Both the position numbers and the translations under genes were made by a program. This document shows, piece after piece, positions 45,950 to 55,481 of a stretch of DNA of 64,000 bases. The stretch covers positions 939,804-1,003,803 of the forward strand of contig NZ_DLHM01000005.1 of the NCBI RefSeq assembly GCF_002483205.1, in the 5' to 3' direction. The notes below the pieces were generated by a model. It did no database searches and was not told the origin of the DNA. It saw only the letters and a list, made by a program, of their open reading frames with translations. The DNA comes from Flavihumibacter sp. UBA7668 (GTDB lineage: Bacteria > Bacteroidota > Bacteroidia > Chitinophagales > Chitinophagaceae). The first letter of the stretch is position 1, and each line of letters opens with the position of its first letter.

Positions 45950-45964
45950 CTGATGGGAGCCGTT

Positions 45965-46369
45965 CTAAATGCGGAAAATTTGTAAATGGCTGAGTCTGCC
46001 AATCGTAAAGAGTTGAATCGGTCGGTGCGCTGCGGGGGGAATGGGGACAGGCTGTTGGTTGGTGAGATCCGGCTGACCGAACAAAATGCTGATGCAGGTA
46101 TAAAAAATGCGGTTGCTTTTTAATAACACCCAGTTATGCTGGTTGTCTTCCGTTTCTTCTATGAATAACAACTCATCCTGTTTTTCAGGTAGCGGTGCAT
46201 TGATCCATAAATAGTCTGAATAGTGATTCTGAGGCCGGTTGAATTGAATCAACTCAGGCTGCGAATGGCGGATGTTTGAGGGAGCGTTGTGGGTGCCGGA
46301 AATAACATCCATACTTGTCAGTAATACCAACAGCAGACAGGATACCCATATTTTTGTATACCAGTTCAT
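45965..46369 (-). CDS. Hypothetical small secreted protein
   Basis: A 134-residue open frame upstream of the efflux operon on the same strand. It begins with a signal-peptide-like or anchor segment (WYTKIWVSCLLLVLLTSMDVISG). The rest is polar, with Pro-rich stretches (QQPVPIPPAAHRPIQL) and no family I recognise. Nothing overlaps it on the other strand and the hydrophobic start fits a real gene, but composition alone does not prove it. It might be a local accessory to the pump or an unrelated secreted peptide. The 66-bp gap to the adaptor holds the operator-like palindrome at 45934-45949. Confidence 0.5.
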   Translation of the reverse strand: MNWYTKIWVSCLLLVLLTSMDVISGTHNAPSNIRHSQPELIQFNRPQNHYSDYLWINAPLPEKQDELLFIEETEDNQHNWVLLKSNRIFYTCISILFGQPDLTNQQPVPIPPAAHRPIQLFTIGRLSHLQIFRI

Positions 46370-46476
46370 TCAGCGCCGGAAAATTAATCAAAATAAATTC
46401 AACACAAACGATTGCCTGTTCCTATTTCGCTGAAACAGGCCTAATTTAAACAGAATTAAATATTTTTTATAAGATT

Positions 46477-47571
46477 ATGCCCAATCGACTGCTCTCTCTG
46501 GATCTGATGCGTGGACTGATTATGATTCTGCTGGCAGCAGAAAGTACATCCTTGTATAGCAGATTGCATGCTGTTGCGGAAGGTAATGGTTTTGAGTTGG
46601 TTACGCGGCAGTTTTTTCATCATGAATGGCATGGTCTGCTCTTTTGGGATCTCATACAGCCAGGTTTTATGATCATGGCCGGTTCGGCAATGTTCCTCTC
46701 CTTCTATTATAAGGAGAAGAAAGGGATAAGCTGGTCGAAAAATCTTCCGCATATACTTTTACGGAGCCTGAAATTATTTTTACTCGGTACCGCATTACAT
46801 TGTGTCTACAGCGGGAAATTGGTTTGGGAATTATGGAATGTGCTGACACAATTGGCATTTACCACGGTTATTGCTTATTTAATTATCCGAAGATCCTATT
46901 TTTTTCAGGGTCTGGTAAGTTTGGGTTTAATCCTGCTGTCCGAGATACTATATCGTACGGTTTTGGTGGGAGAGTTTAATCAACCCTTTGTAATTGGAAA
47001 AAATTTCGGTTCCTATACTGATCTGCTGGTAATGGGCAAAATCAATTCCGGTGGTTGGGTCTTTATAAATTTTATACCGACAGCTGCCCATACGATCTGG
47101 GGTGTTTTGGCGGGCAAGTTGTTGATGGATGCTGCCATCAGCCAGCAGCAAAAGATAAGAATGCTGCTGATAAGTGGAATTGGATTATTAATTGTGGGGT
47201 ATCTGTCCGATCTAACCGGACTTTCACCCATCATCAAACGAATTTGCACGGGGTCATTTGTATTGGTTTCAGGTGGCTGGATTGTACTGCTGATGACCTT
47301 TCTTTACTGGTTGGTGGATATTCGTGGTATTAACCGCAATGCCTGGATCTTCACCGTTGTTGGGATGAATGCGCTTTTTATTTACCTGTTTTTTGAAACC
47401 GTCGGCCACCAGTGGCTGAATGGGGTGGTGGCGATTTTTGTAAAGGGGCCACTTGATCTATTGGCTGTTCCGGAAAACTTTGGCTGGCTGCTTTCGGCCT
47501 TTGTTACCCTTTTCCTCGAATGGTATTTATGCTATTTTCTATACAAAAAGAAGATCTTCTTTAAACTCTGA
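46477..47571 (+). CDS. NagX/DUF5009-type heparan-alpha-glucosaminide acetyltransferase-like membrane protein
   Basis: A 364-residue inner-membrane protein with about ten hydrophobic segments. The N-terminus MPNRLLSLDLMRGLIMILL is the conserved RxxSLDxxRGxxxxxM pattern of the DUF5009/DUF1624 family, and FFHHEWHGLLFWDLIQPGFMIMAGSAM follows with the HHxWxG and DLIxPxF motifs. The family includes human HGSNAT, which moves acetyl groups across a membrane to glucosamine, and bacterial NagX next to chitin-use genes. Function in bacteria is unproven. It stands alone between divergent efflux and SusCD units, and may modify amino sugars in the periplasm. Confidence 0.88.
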   Translation: MPNRLLSLDLMRGLIMILLAAESTSLYSRLHAVAEGNGFELVTRQFFHHEWHGLLFWDLIQPGFMIMAGSAMFLSFYYKEKKGISWSKNLPHILLRSLKLFLLGTALHCVYSGKLVWELWNVLTQLAFTTVIAYLIIRRSYFFQGLVSLGLILLSEILYRTVLVGEFNQPFVIGKNFGSYTDLLVMGKINSGGWVFINFIPTAAHTIWGVLAGKLLMDAAISQQQKIRMLLISGIGLLIVGYLSDLTGLSPIIKRICTGSFVLVSGGWIVLLMTFLYWLVDIRGINRNAWIFTVVGMNALFIYLFFETVGHQWLNGVVAIFVKGPLDLLAVPENFGWLLSAFVTLFLEWYLCYFLYKKKIFFKL

Positions 47572-47589
47572 TAACTGGTTGTTTGAATT

Positions 47590-47603
47590 AGTACTATGGT
47601 ACT
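47590..47603. promoter_or_regulatory. Palindrome AGTAC-TATG-GTACT
   Basis: This perfect 5-bp inverted repeat with a 4-base centre lies 19 bp after the DUF5009 stop and 147 bp before SusC. It shares the AGTAC-N4-GTACT core with the site at 45934-45949. It is followed by TTTTTT, so it may also act as a short terminator. Confidence 0.35.
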
Positions 47604-47652
47604 TTTTTATACAAAAGATTGCCCGAAATGGAACATATTCGTGGGGTAAGTT

Positions 47653-47697
47653 TAACGATTTAGTTAATAACGATTAAATAACCAGAGCTTAACGATT
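47653..47697. promoter_or_regulatory. TAACGATT repeats, TAAC at 11-bp steps, upstream of SusC
   Basis: TAACGATT occurs at 47653, 47668 and 47690. TAAC occurs at 47668, 47679 and 47690, exactly 11 bp apart. Direct TTAAC-type repeats at 11 bp are typical of PhoP-like winged-helix regulators in Bacillus. The site is 53 bp upstream of the SusC start. Two phosphatases lie at the far side of this SusCD pair. Confidence 0.45.
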
Positions 47698-47749
47698 GCC
47701 CAAAACGACCCTTCTACATTTACATCCATTTTGTACTAATTCTTCTATC

Positions 47750-50700
47750 ATGACAACCAAATCAAAACTGCTGAGCTGGGGTCTTTGTTGCCTGTTCCTG
47801 TTTTTTACGATGGCGCAAATTCATGCCCAGTCTGCCGGTGGTGCCGTAAGCGGTACTGTCCGGAATGCCCAATCAGAACCACTGGCTGGTTCCACGGTGA
47901 CGCTTGAAAACAGCTCCAACCGTTTTTCCCGTAGTACTCAAACCGATTTGTCGGGTAATTTCAGGTTTGAGGAAGTGCCCTATGCCAATGGGTACAAACT
48001 GACAATCAGTAATGTGGGTTATGCCGACAAGGTATTAACCGGACTAAACCACAGTAATGCCAGGCCACTTCAGGTGACTCAGTCGCTGGAAGAAGCTGCC
48101 AAAAGCCTGGATGAAATGGTGGTGGTAGGTTATGGCAGATCCAGTAAAAGGGATCTGACCGGAGCAGTTAAATCGGTAAAAGCCGAAGATTTCAACAGAG
48201 GAATCATCAATACTCCGGAAGAATTACTTCAGGGAAAGGTAGCCGGGGTGAATGTAACTGCTGCCAGTGGTGAACCCGGTGGTTCACAAAGTATCACGAT
48301 CCGCGGTCCGGGTAGTGTTCGTTCAGGAAGTACACCACTTTTTGTAATTGACGGGATGGCATTGGATAATTCCGGAACAGGAGGTGGTGCCAATCCGCTG
48401 AACTTTATGAATCCGCAGGATATCGCTTCAATTGATGTTCTGAAAGATGCATCTGCAACAGCCATTTATGGTTCCCGGGGTGCCAATGGGGTAGTACTGA
48501 TTACAACCAAAAAAGGAAGATCAGGCTTCAGTAATGTTAATTACAATTTTTCTGCAGGGGTAAGTAAGATTGCTAATCCTTTACCGCTTTTCACTACTGA
48601 AGAGTATAAAAGACAGGTGGTTGCCCTGGGAGGTGAACTGGAGGATTTTGGAGGCAGCACCGACTGGCAGGATGAAATTACCCGTACTGCTTTTACCCAA
48701 AATCATAACCTGGCACTTTCCGGTGGAGCTAACAAGCTTACCTACTACGCGAGCTTAGGTATGCAATTGCAGGAAGGAATTATTAAAAATAACGACCTGA
48801 AGCGCTATAATGGCCGCTTAAATATTACCCAGAAATTATGGGATGACCGGCTCACATTTGAGGTGAACCTGAGTGCCAATAATACGGTTAACCAGCGTCC
48901 CAATATCGGAAGTTTACTGGGAGGATCCATTTCAACCAATCCTACCATTCCGGCAAGAAACGCAGATGGCACGCCGTATGTGTTTGAAAATGGAATCAAT
49001 CCTTTGAAAACACTGGAGCTGGAAAAGAATCTGACCACAACCAACCGTGTTATAGGGAATATTGCTGCCACCCTCAGAATCATAAAAGGATTGGAATATA
49101 AAGTGAATGTTGGTGTTGATAACTCTACAGGTACACAGGATGTACAATCGCTTCCTAATACAGTTCCTTTTCGGGATGGTCGGCTGGATACCTATACTAC
49201 TTTCAATAGGAACATCCTGATGGAGCATTACTTTACCTACAATAAGGAAATTGACCGTCATAAAATAACTGCCCTTGCAGGTTATTCTTACCAGGATATT
49301 TTCTTGCAGGGAAGAGCAACCAGTATCAATCGCTTTGTGGTTGGAGGTGTTGAACCAATATATAATCCAGGAGAGGGCCAGGAGTTGACACTGGTGAATA
49401 ACCGTCCGTCAGGTTATGCAGAACGCAATGAATTACAGTCGTTTTTTGGAAGATTGAACTATTCATTTGACAATAAGTACATGCTTACTGCAACGGTGCG
49501 GGCAGATGGATCTTCAAAATTTGGTGAGAACAACAAATACGGTGTATTCCCTTCAGTAGGTGCAGCCTGGACCATTTCACAGGAGGATTTCTTTAAAAGT
49601 AGTTGGATTAGTAATTTGAAGCTGAGAGCAGGCTGGGGGCAGACCGGAAACCAGGAGATTCCCGCTAAGCTGACACAGGCTTTATTTACCGCCAGCAGTT
49701 CGGGAAATGCAAGCTATCCATTAACGCCGGATAATACTTTCCCTGCCGGTTTATTATACAACCGCCTCGCTAACCCTGATTTGCAGTGGGAAGTATCCAC
49801 TCAAACAGATATCGGACTTGACTTCGAACTATTCAATGGTGCATTGAGTGGAACGGTGGATTATTTCCGCAAAATTTCAAATAATATTCTGTTATTGATT
49901 CCGCCTGCGGACCCAGTACAGCCGGCGCCTGAGACCTATGCGAATGTAAAAGATATGGAAATTATAAACCAGGGTGTAGAATTGGAACTGAGTTACCGAA
50001 ATAATAAAGGTCCGGTGACCTACTCTGTTGGCGGTAATATCACTTTTATTGATAATGAAGTGAATAACTCACCTTATTCGGTTATTCCTTCCGGTACAGC
50101 ATCTGGCTCTGGTCTGACTTCTGCTACCATTAATGGATATGTTAATGGTTCTCCAATTGGAGCATTTTATTTGCTTGATTTTACAGGTTTTGACCGGGAT
50201 GGCCTGAGCGTTTATCGCGATGCCAATAACGATGGTTTCATTAACGATCGGGACAGGGTGGTATTAGGTTCCGCATTACCTAAAAAGATGTTCAGTTTGT
50301 TTGGTACAGTTGGATATAAGAATTTTGATATGGCCATCAATTTTAATGGAGTTTCTGGTAATAAATTGTATGATAATACCGAGAATGCAGGATCTTATAA
50401 AGCACTTATTGCGAAAGGGGTAAATACAACCACTTCAGCTATTAAGTATGAAGAAGAAGCAACGACTAATGATGCACGAGTTTCCTCCCGTTTTTTGAAA
50501 AATGGCAGTTTTTTCCGCCTGAATAACCTGGCATTGGGATATACCCTTCCCTTATCAAGAATTGGGAACGGTCAGTTTTTTAAACAAATTCGTTTTTCTC
50601 TCACCGGTCAAAATCTGTTTGTAATTACAAAGTATGATGGTTATGATCCGGAAGTGAATACTGACAGGAATATTGCATCGGTGTCGTCTTATGGTGTTGA

Positions 50701-50758
50701 TTATTTAAGCTATCCCAGAGCCCGTTCCTTTATACTGGGTGTAAACCTTCAATTTTAA
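47750..50758 (+). CDS. SusC-family TonB-dependent outer-membrane transporter
   Basis: About 1002 residues from the ATG at 47750, which starts the signal peptide MTTKSKLLSWGLCCLFLFF ending near IHAQ; the frame is open 18 codons further upstream with no signal features. The carboxypeptidase-D-like domain (GAVSGTVRNAQSEPLAGSTV), TonB box region (EMVVVGYGRSSKRDLTGAV), plug (SITIRGPGSVRSGSTPLFVIDGMAL, TAIYGSRGANGVVLITTKKG) and barrel are all present. The cargo is unknown; the nearest enzymes are phosphodiesterase and phosphatase genes on the opposite strand, which suggests phosphorylated substrates. SusD starts 10 bp downstream. Confidence 0.96.
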   Translation: MTTKSKLLSWGLCCLFLFFTMAQIHAQSAGGAVSGTVRNAQSEPLAGSTVTLENSSNRFSRSTQTDLSGNFRFEEVPYANGYKLTISNVGYADKVLTGLNHSNARPLQVTQSLEEAAKSLDEMVVVGYGRSSKRDLTGAVKSVKAEDFNRGIINTPEELLQGKVAGVNVTAASGEPGGSQSITIRGPGSVRSGSTPLFVIDGMALDNSGTGGGANPLNFMNPQDIASIDVLKDASATAIYGSRGANGVVLITTKKGRSGFSNVNYNFSAGVSKIANPLPLFTTEEYKRQVVALGGELEDFGGSTDWQDEITRTAFTQNHNLALSGGANKLTYYASLGMQLQEGIIKNNDLKRYNGRLNITQKLWDDRLTFEVNLSANNTVNQRPNIGSLLGGSISTNPTIPARNADGTPYVFENGINPLKTLELEKNLTTTNRVIGNIAATLRIIKGLEYKVNVGVDNSTGTQDVQSLPNTVPFRDGRLDTYTTFNRNILMEHYFTYNKEIDRHKITALAGYSYQDIFLQGRATSINRFVVGGVEPIYNPGEGQELTLVNNRPSGYAERNELQSFFGRLNYSFDNKYMLTATVRADGSSKFGENNKYGVFPSVGAAWTISQEDFFKSSWISNLKLRAGWGQTGNQEIPAKLTQALFTASSSGNASYPLTPDNTFPAGLLYNRLANPDLQWEVSTQTDIGLDFELFNGALSGTVDYFRKISNNILLLIPPADPVQPAPETYANVKDMEIINQGVELELSYRNNKGPVTYSVGGNITFIDNEVNNSPYSVIPSGTASGSGLTSATINGYVNGSPIGAFYLLDFTGFDRDGLSVYRDANNDGFINDRDRVVLGSALPKKMFSLFGTVGYKNFDMAINFNGVSGNKLYDNTENAGSYKALIAKGVNTTTSAIKYEEEATTNDARVSSRFLKNGSFFRLNNLALGYTLPLSRIGNGQFFKQIRFSLTGQNLFVITKYDGYDPEVNTDRNIASVSSYGVDYLSYPRARSFILGVNLQF

Positions 50759-50768
50759 ATTACCCGTT

Positions 50769-52457
50769 ATGCGAAAACATATTAAACAAGTAATGATGAT
50801 CGGTGCTATCGCTTCCGTAATGGGAGGATGTACTAAGCTAAATGAAGTTATTTATGACGAGAGTTCGGCTGTTGGCTTAACAGATAAACAGCAAGCAGAG
50901 GGTGCTATTGCACCTGTTTATGCGCTTTTACCAAGCATGTTCCAACATACCCGCTATTTCACATTACAGGAAATTTCTACCGATGAAGCCATACTTCCTT
51001 ACAGAGGTGGTACGGATTGGGGTGATAATGGTATTTACCTGGGTATGCATACACATAATTTTTCCACTTCTGATCCCAATATCCGAAATGTGTTCAATGA
51101 TCTGGCCAAGAGCGTTTCGTATTGTGTAACAGCCATAAATACATTGCCAAACAATACAGATCCATCTGCTCCATTATATCTGGCCGAAGCAAGAGGGATG
51201 AGGGCCTATTATTCGTTGATGTTGCTGGATCTTTATGGCCTTATTTTCGTAAAAGAGGATCCCAAAGCAAATTCGGTTATTCTACGCGGAGCAGAAGCTG
51301 TTGAATATATTAAATCTGAATTATTGGCAGTGGAACCTTTATTGGGCAATCAGCCGACACATGGTCGATTAAGCAAAGCTGCCGTATGGGGATTACTTGC
51401 GAGGTTGCACCTGAACGCGCCGGTTTACTCTGATATCTATGCGTCTCAATTTAATTTTGGAACAGCTGATATGGATAAAGTGCTAGAATATTGCGATAAA
51501 ATCATAAGTAGTGGTGCCTACCAGTTCTCTCCAGAGTATTTTGAAATTTTTGATGATGAAAACAATACAAACAAAGAGATCATTTTTGCTGTGGATCAGC
51601 GGGCTGAATTAAATGGTCATAACCGGCTTGCTTATTTCTCCTTATCCGGCGACCAGTTTCCATTACCTCAGTACCCGGGTGCAAATGGAACCGACGGTCC
51701 GGGTATCACGTCCGATTTTTATGATTCATGGGAAGATGCCTATGGCGCTACCGATCCTGCGGATGCGGATCAGCGTTTTTATAAAGAAAATTTATCTATC
51801 TATTCCAATCCGAATGATACCTGCGTTGCAGCAGATGATTTCCATGTGAACAGAGGAATATTACGTGGACAGCAATACGGACTGATTCGCAGGGAAGGTG
51901 TTTTTCTTCGTTGTGCCAATGGAAATTATAAAGTTGGGCCGCTTTTTCATGATACTCGTAACCGCCCAACATTAGCTGTTAATTTTACAAAAGAAATTGA
52001 TTTCTCAGTGGCTGGCAGTAACTATCCCTCTGGTTATAGGGTAGAGAAATATGAATTCAGCCGGAAATCAGTTAGCGGTAGAAATTTCGGTGAAGCCAAT
52101 ATTGTTATCCTCCGCCTAGCAGATATTTATTTGATGCGGGCAGAAGCAAAACTGAGAAAAGGGGATGCCGCTGGGGCACTTGCAGATGTAAATACCGTAC
52201 GTGCAGCCAGAACTGCACGGGGTACCATCCCGGCATTAACCGAAATGAATCTGGATATTTTATATCGTGAAAGAGGTTTCGAATTGTATTGGGAAATGGT
52301 TCGCCGGACTGACATGATCCGCTTCGGTAAATACGAAGGAACCTGGACTGAAAAAACAGATAACAATCCGCAAAAAAGATTATTCCCGATTCCGCAGAAT
52401 GCGATTGACGGAGCATCCAATATTCCGGATTATCTGGTACAAAACCCCGGGTATTAA
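50769..52457 (+). CDS. SusD-family nutrient-binding outer-membrane lipoprotein
   Basis: A 562-residue RagB/SusD protein. The lipobox is VMGGC (Cys near residue 21). The helical core includes YLAEARGMRAYYSLMLLDLYGLIFV, and the C-terminal block ILYRERGFELYWEMVRRTDMIRFGKY is diagnostic, ending in the usual NPGY. It starts 10 bp after SusC and forms the lid of that transporter. The bidirectional terminator at 52488-52516 closes the unit. No glycosidase follows, unlike the SusCD pair at 24812, so the substrate is probably not a plain polysaccharide. Confidence 0.95.
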   Translation: MRKHIKQVMMIGAIASVMGGCTKLNEVIYDESSAVGLTDKQQAEGAIAPVYALLPSMFQHTRYFTLQEISTDEAILPYRGGTDWGDNGIYLGMHTHNFSTSDPNIRNVFNDLAKSVSYCVTAINTLPNNTDPSAPLYLAEARGMRAYYSLMLLDLYGLIFVKEDPKANSVILRGAEAVEYIKSELLAVEPLLGNQPTHGRLSKAAVWGLLARLHLNAPVYSDIYASQFNFGTADMDKVLEYCDKIISSGAYQFSPEYFEIFDDENNTNKEIIFAVDQRAELNGHNRLAYFSLSGDQFPLPQYPGANGTDGPGITSDFYDSWEDAYGATDPADADQRFYKENLSIYSNPNDTCVAADDFHVNRGILRGQQYGLIRREGVFLRCANGNYKVGPLFHDTRNRPTLAVNFTKEIDFSVAGSNYPSGYRVEKYEFSRKSVSGRNFGEANIVILRLADIYLMRAEAKLRKGDAAGALADVNTVRAARTARGTIPALTEMNLDILYRERGFELYWEMVRRTDMIRFGKYEGTWTEKTDNNPQKRLFPIPQNAIDGASNIPDYLVQNPGY

Positions 52458-52487
52458 CAGCATAACAATAGCAGCAGTAGTTTTGGT

Positions 52488-52516
52488 AAAATGGCAGGAG
52501 TTCTTCCTGCCATTTT
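52488..52516. terminator. Bidirectional intrinsic terminator between SusD and alkaline phosphatase
   Basis: AAAATGGCAGGA (52488-52499) and TCCTGCCATTTT (52505-52516) form a perfect 12-bp stem with a 5-base loop, flanked by A- and T-runs that serve both strands. It sits exactly between two convergent genes. Confidence 0.85.
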
Positions 52517-54331
52517 CTATTTGACTGCTTCTTTTATTTTGGTGTGGATCGCTGTGTTTTCATACACGCCGCTGAATAAATAAGAACGGGGACCATAAGC
52601 AAATACAGGTACCGGTGTTGCTGTATGATCATTGGTTGAAAAATGCCCGTTTACAATTCCTTTGGAAGGATCCCCATTCACCAAGGTTAATCCGCCGGTT
52701 TCATGATCTGCTGTTACAATTACCAATGTTTCTCCGTTCTGATCAGCAAATTCAAGCGCTGCTTTTACTACCTGATCAAAGTCCAGCAATTCATGTACGA
52801 TCGTTGCCATTTGATTATTATGACCACCATTATCGATTTGTGCACCTTCCTGCATCAGGAAAAATCCGGCTTTGTTTTGCGAAAGGAGCGCAGTGCTTTT
52901 TTTAAATGCTTCCACCGCCCAGTTTCCTCTGCCTTTCAGTATCGATTTTCCAGCTCTGTCTTCCAGTACTATCCATTTTTTTTGGGTTTTATCAGGAACT
53001 GTTTCCAAAGAGTTGCTCACCTGAAAGTCTGGCATGCTTTGACGAATAATTCCGTCAAAACCTTTTTGTCCCGATCCCATTAATAAATCAATTGGTTCTG
53101 TTGCAAGATCTTTTAAAATGGCTTCACTGCTGCTGCGCTCTGATTGATGGGCATAAAAATCAGCCGGTGTGGCATCCGTTATATCGCCGGTTGAAACAAT
53201 GGCAGTTTTCTTTCCCCTTTCTTTCATGTAGATTGGAAGCAGTGGAACTGCAACACCCGTATGATCCACTCCAACCGCCCTGTTATTTGTTTTTATTCCG
53301 GCTGAAAAAGCCGTACTGCCCGGAGCAGAATCCGTAATATAGCTGTCATAGGAACTGGTGCGGGATAAGCCTGTAGTTTTAAACTGGTAAAGGTTCAGCT
53401 GGTTGAAGTTGGCGGAATAGGCTGCATGGATTTGTGCCAATCCCATTCCATCTCCAATTAATAGGATAATGTTTTTGGGTGCTTTTTTTATCCCGTCTGA
53501 TTTATAGCTCGGCAGGTAAATGCTGGTTGACTTTTCCTTGTTTTGAAATCCACTGTTGGCGGATTTTTCCATAAAGCCGGCCAGTTCCGGAATATGATCT
53601 GTATTCATATAGTCAATTCCCAGCTTTCCCAACTCAAACCAGGCATTGATAAAATCCGGTGCATTCCAAAAGCGGATTTTTTTTCCTTTTGCATGAGTTT
53701 CTGCAATTACTTTCTCCAGCTCTTTTCGTTCTTTTTCCGGTATAATTCCTTTGCCATTCCATTTGGTATATTTCTGCAGGTTCGCACTTAAAAGAGGCAC
53801 ACGCTGTGTTATGGACGCGGGATAATTTTCCCAGGGAAGTCCGTCGTATAAAATAAAATCCGGGTAATTGGCGAAATCAGCTACCGGTGGTTTGTTGCCG
53901 GATAATACCAATTGGATACTTTTGCTTTGAATGATTTCCGGGTAGGTTTTCAATATGGAAACCAATGTATCCAAACAGGGATTGGTTGGTGATTTAATAT
54001 CGATCAGTAGTTGAACTGCATAGTTTTTATCTGCCGATAACTGCCCCTGATGTTCTTTTAATAATTGACGCAGAGGATCGAGGTAAAGGTTTTGAATTGT
54101 TTTATCGGGACGAAGATCTTCTTTGTCATGAGCAACTAAAATGCCACCATTAGCCAGGTAAATATCCACTTCAATGGATCCTGCTTTTGCATAGTAGGCC
54201 GTCCAGAACGGAATCGGTTGTTCATAATCGTTATGGGAATGGATTCGGTAACTAAGTGCCGATTTTTCCTGGCTTGTAACTTGGGTTGCGCCTCCGAGTA
54301 GAAAGCTGAATAACAGGAGTTTTATCCTCAT
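52517..54331 (-). CDS. Fusion: GDPD-like phosphodiesterase domain plus alkaline phosphatase
   Basis: A 604-residue exported protein (signal peptide about 20 residues, ending TQVTSQ). Residues 28-255 resemble a glycerophosphodiester phosphodiesterase or PLC-like barrel: YRIHSHNDYEQ holds the first His-x-His-Asn, SIEVDIYL and GILVAHDKED follow. Residues 280-600 are an alkaline phosphatase with ILLIGDGMGLAQ, the nucleophile Ser in TDSAPGSTAFSAG, DATPADFYAHQ, EGAQIDNGGHNNQ and TADHETGGL metal ligands. One polypeptide could cut a phosphodiester and then remove the phosphate. Its start overlaps the acid phosphatase stop by 4 bp, so the two are coupled. Confidence 0.92.
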   Translation of the reverse strand: MRIKLLLFSFLLGGATQVTSQEKSALSYRIHSHNDYEQPIPFWTAYYAKAGSIEVDIYLANGGILVAHDKEDLRPDKTIQNLYLDPLRQLLKEHQGQLSADKNYAVQLLIDIKSPTNPCLDTLVSILKTYPEIIQSKSIQLVLSGNKPPVADFANYPDFILYDGLPWENYPASITQRVPLLSANLQKYTKWNGKGIIPEKERKELEKVIAETHAKGKKIRFWNAPDFINAWFELGKLGIDYMNTDHIPELAGFMEKSANSGFQNKEKSTSIYLPSYKSDGIKKAPKNIILLIGDGMGLAQIHAAYSANFNQLNLYQFKTTGLSRTSSYDSYITDSAPGSTAFSAGIKTNNRAVGVDHTGVAVPLLPIYMKERGKKTAIVSTGDITDATPADFYAHQSERSSSEAILKDLATEPIDLLMGSGQKGFDGIIRQSMPDFQVSNSLETVPDKTQKKWIVLEDRAGKSILKGRGNWAVEAFKKSTALLSQNKAGFFLMQEGAQIDNGGHNNQMATIVHELLDFDQVVKAALEFADQNGETLVIVTADHETGGLTLVNGDPSKGIVNGHFSTNDHTATPVPVFAYGPRSYLFSGVYENTAIHTKIKEAVK

Positions 54332-55317
54332 TTTGGTAAACTTACGGTGTGAATGATCTGATCTTTATAATCAATAAACTGAACCAGTATTTCTTTATTG
54401 GTAACTGAGAAACTTGCAAAGCCCTGAGTGCCCGCAACAAATTTACCTCCGTTGGGATGAATCTTAACGGGCCTTGCTTCTGATCCTGCACCTGATATAA
54501 TATGATGGGTTGGTCCGGCTGGCTTCACATGCTCCAGATGGTGCTCATGTCCGGCTATATACAAATCCACTTTATATTGATGAAAAATTGGTTCCAGAAA
54601 GTCTTTCATATTGGCGACATCTTTGGAATCTTTTCTCCAGCCGCCAGTGTATAGGGGATGGTGACCTACCACAATTTTCCATTTTGCATTGGATTGGGAC
54701 AATTCCCGCTGGATCCATTCCTTCTGCTGTTGAACATAGCCTTTTTTGTATTTAATTGAATCGTAGGGATGTCCCCGAAATTCTTTTTCAATGGGATCCG
54801 TATCAATAAATAAAATCAGAACGGAGTTTGAACTGTCTCTTTCCCTGAATTTTCTGCTGTAATAACGGGCTGGCATAGTCCATCTGCTGCTGATCTGCGT
54901 ATATTCCACCTGTGCATCGGGGTTAGAACCATAATCATGATTGCCCAGTACCGGAAACCAGCGGACATGTAAGGATTGTGCCCTGTAAATCGATTCAAAG
55001 GAGCTGATCCAGTGATAATCGCGGGTGCTGGCAACTCCATAAGGATAAAAATTATCTCCCGTGGCAACAATGAAATCTGCATCGAGATCATGTGCTGCTT
55101 TGCCCATTCCTGCAGCTACTTCTTTCTGGTAGTTTTCTCCGTTTCGACCCCAATCACCAATGACCAGAAAATGTAATGCATTTTCGAGCTTTTTGATTCC
55201 TTTAATTGAGCCTCCTTTATAACCGAGATCCTCCACCAGTGGGGCCTGTGCCTGTGTATTTTGCAAAGCCCCTGCCAATAGCAAAAAAACTACAATGCAG
55301 CTTAACCAAAGTTTCAT
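54328..55317 (-). CDS. Exported purple acid phosphatase/TRAP-type metallophosphatase
   Basis: A 329-residue secreted phosphatase with a signal peptide of about 23 residues (ending NTQAQ). The two-metal site is spelled out by FLVIGDWGRNG, VATGDNFYPYG, PVLGNHDYG, VVGHHPLYTGG and IAGHEHHLEH. The GDWG, GDNFY and GNHDY forms are those of tartrate-resistant purple acid phosphatases of the ACP5 type, which release phosphate from monoesters. It is the first gene of a two-gene unit with the GDPD-alkaline phosphatase fusion, overlapping it by 4 bp. Together they point to phosphate scavenging outside the cytoplasm. Confidence 0.93.
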   Translation of the reverse strand: MKLWLSCIVVFLLLAGALQNTQAQAPLVEDLGYKGGSIKGIKKLENALHFLVIGDWGRNGENYQKEVAAGMGKAAHDLDADFIVATGDNFYPYGVASTRDYHWISSFESIYRAQSLHVRWFPVLGNHDYGSNPDAQVEYTQISSRWTMPARYYSRKFRERDSSNSVLILFIDTDPIEKEFRGHPYDSIKYKKGYVQQQKEWIQRELSQSNAKWKIVVGHHPLYTGGWRKDSKDVANMKDFLEPIFHQYKVDLYIAGHEHHLEHVKPAGPTHHIISGAGSEARPVKIHPNGGKFVAGTQGFASFSVTNKEILVQFIDYKDQIIHTVSLPK

Positions 55318-55481
55318 AACGATTGCTGTTTTAAACCTGTGAAAGTAAAAGGTAAATTGAAATCCAATGAGAATTGCAAATTAAATCTTTACTATGTCTC
55401 ATCCCACGCTGTCTTTGCAGGATAACCAATAAATCCAAAACTTTCGTTCTTCCTTTATACGAAACAACTGTAACTTGAAGT

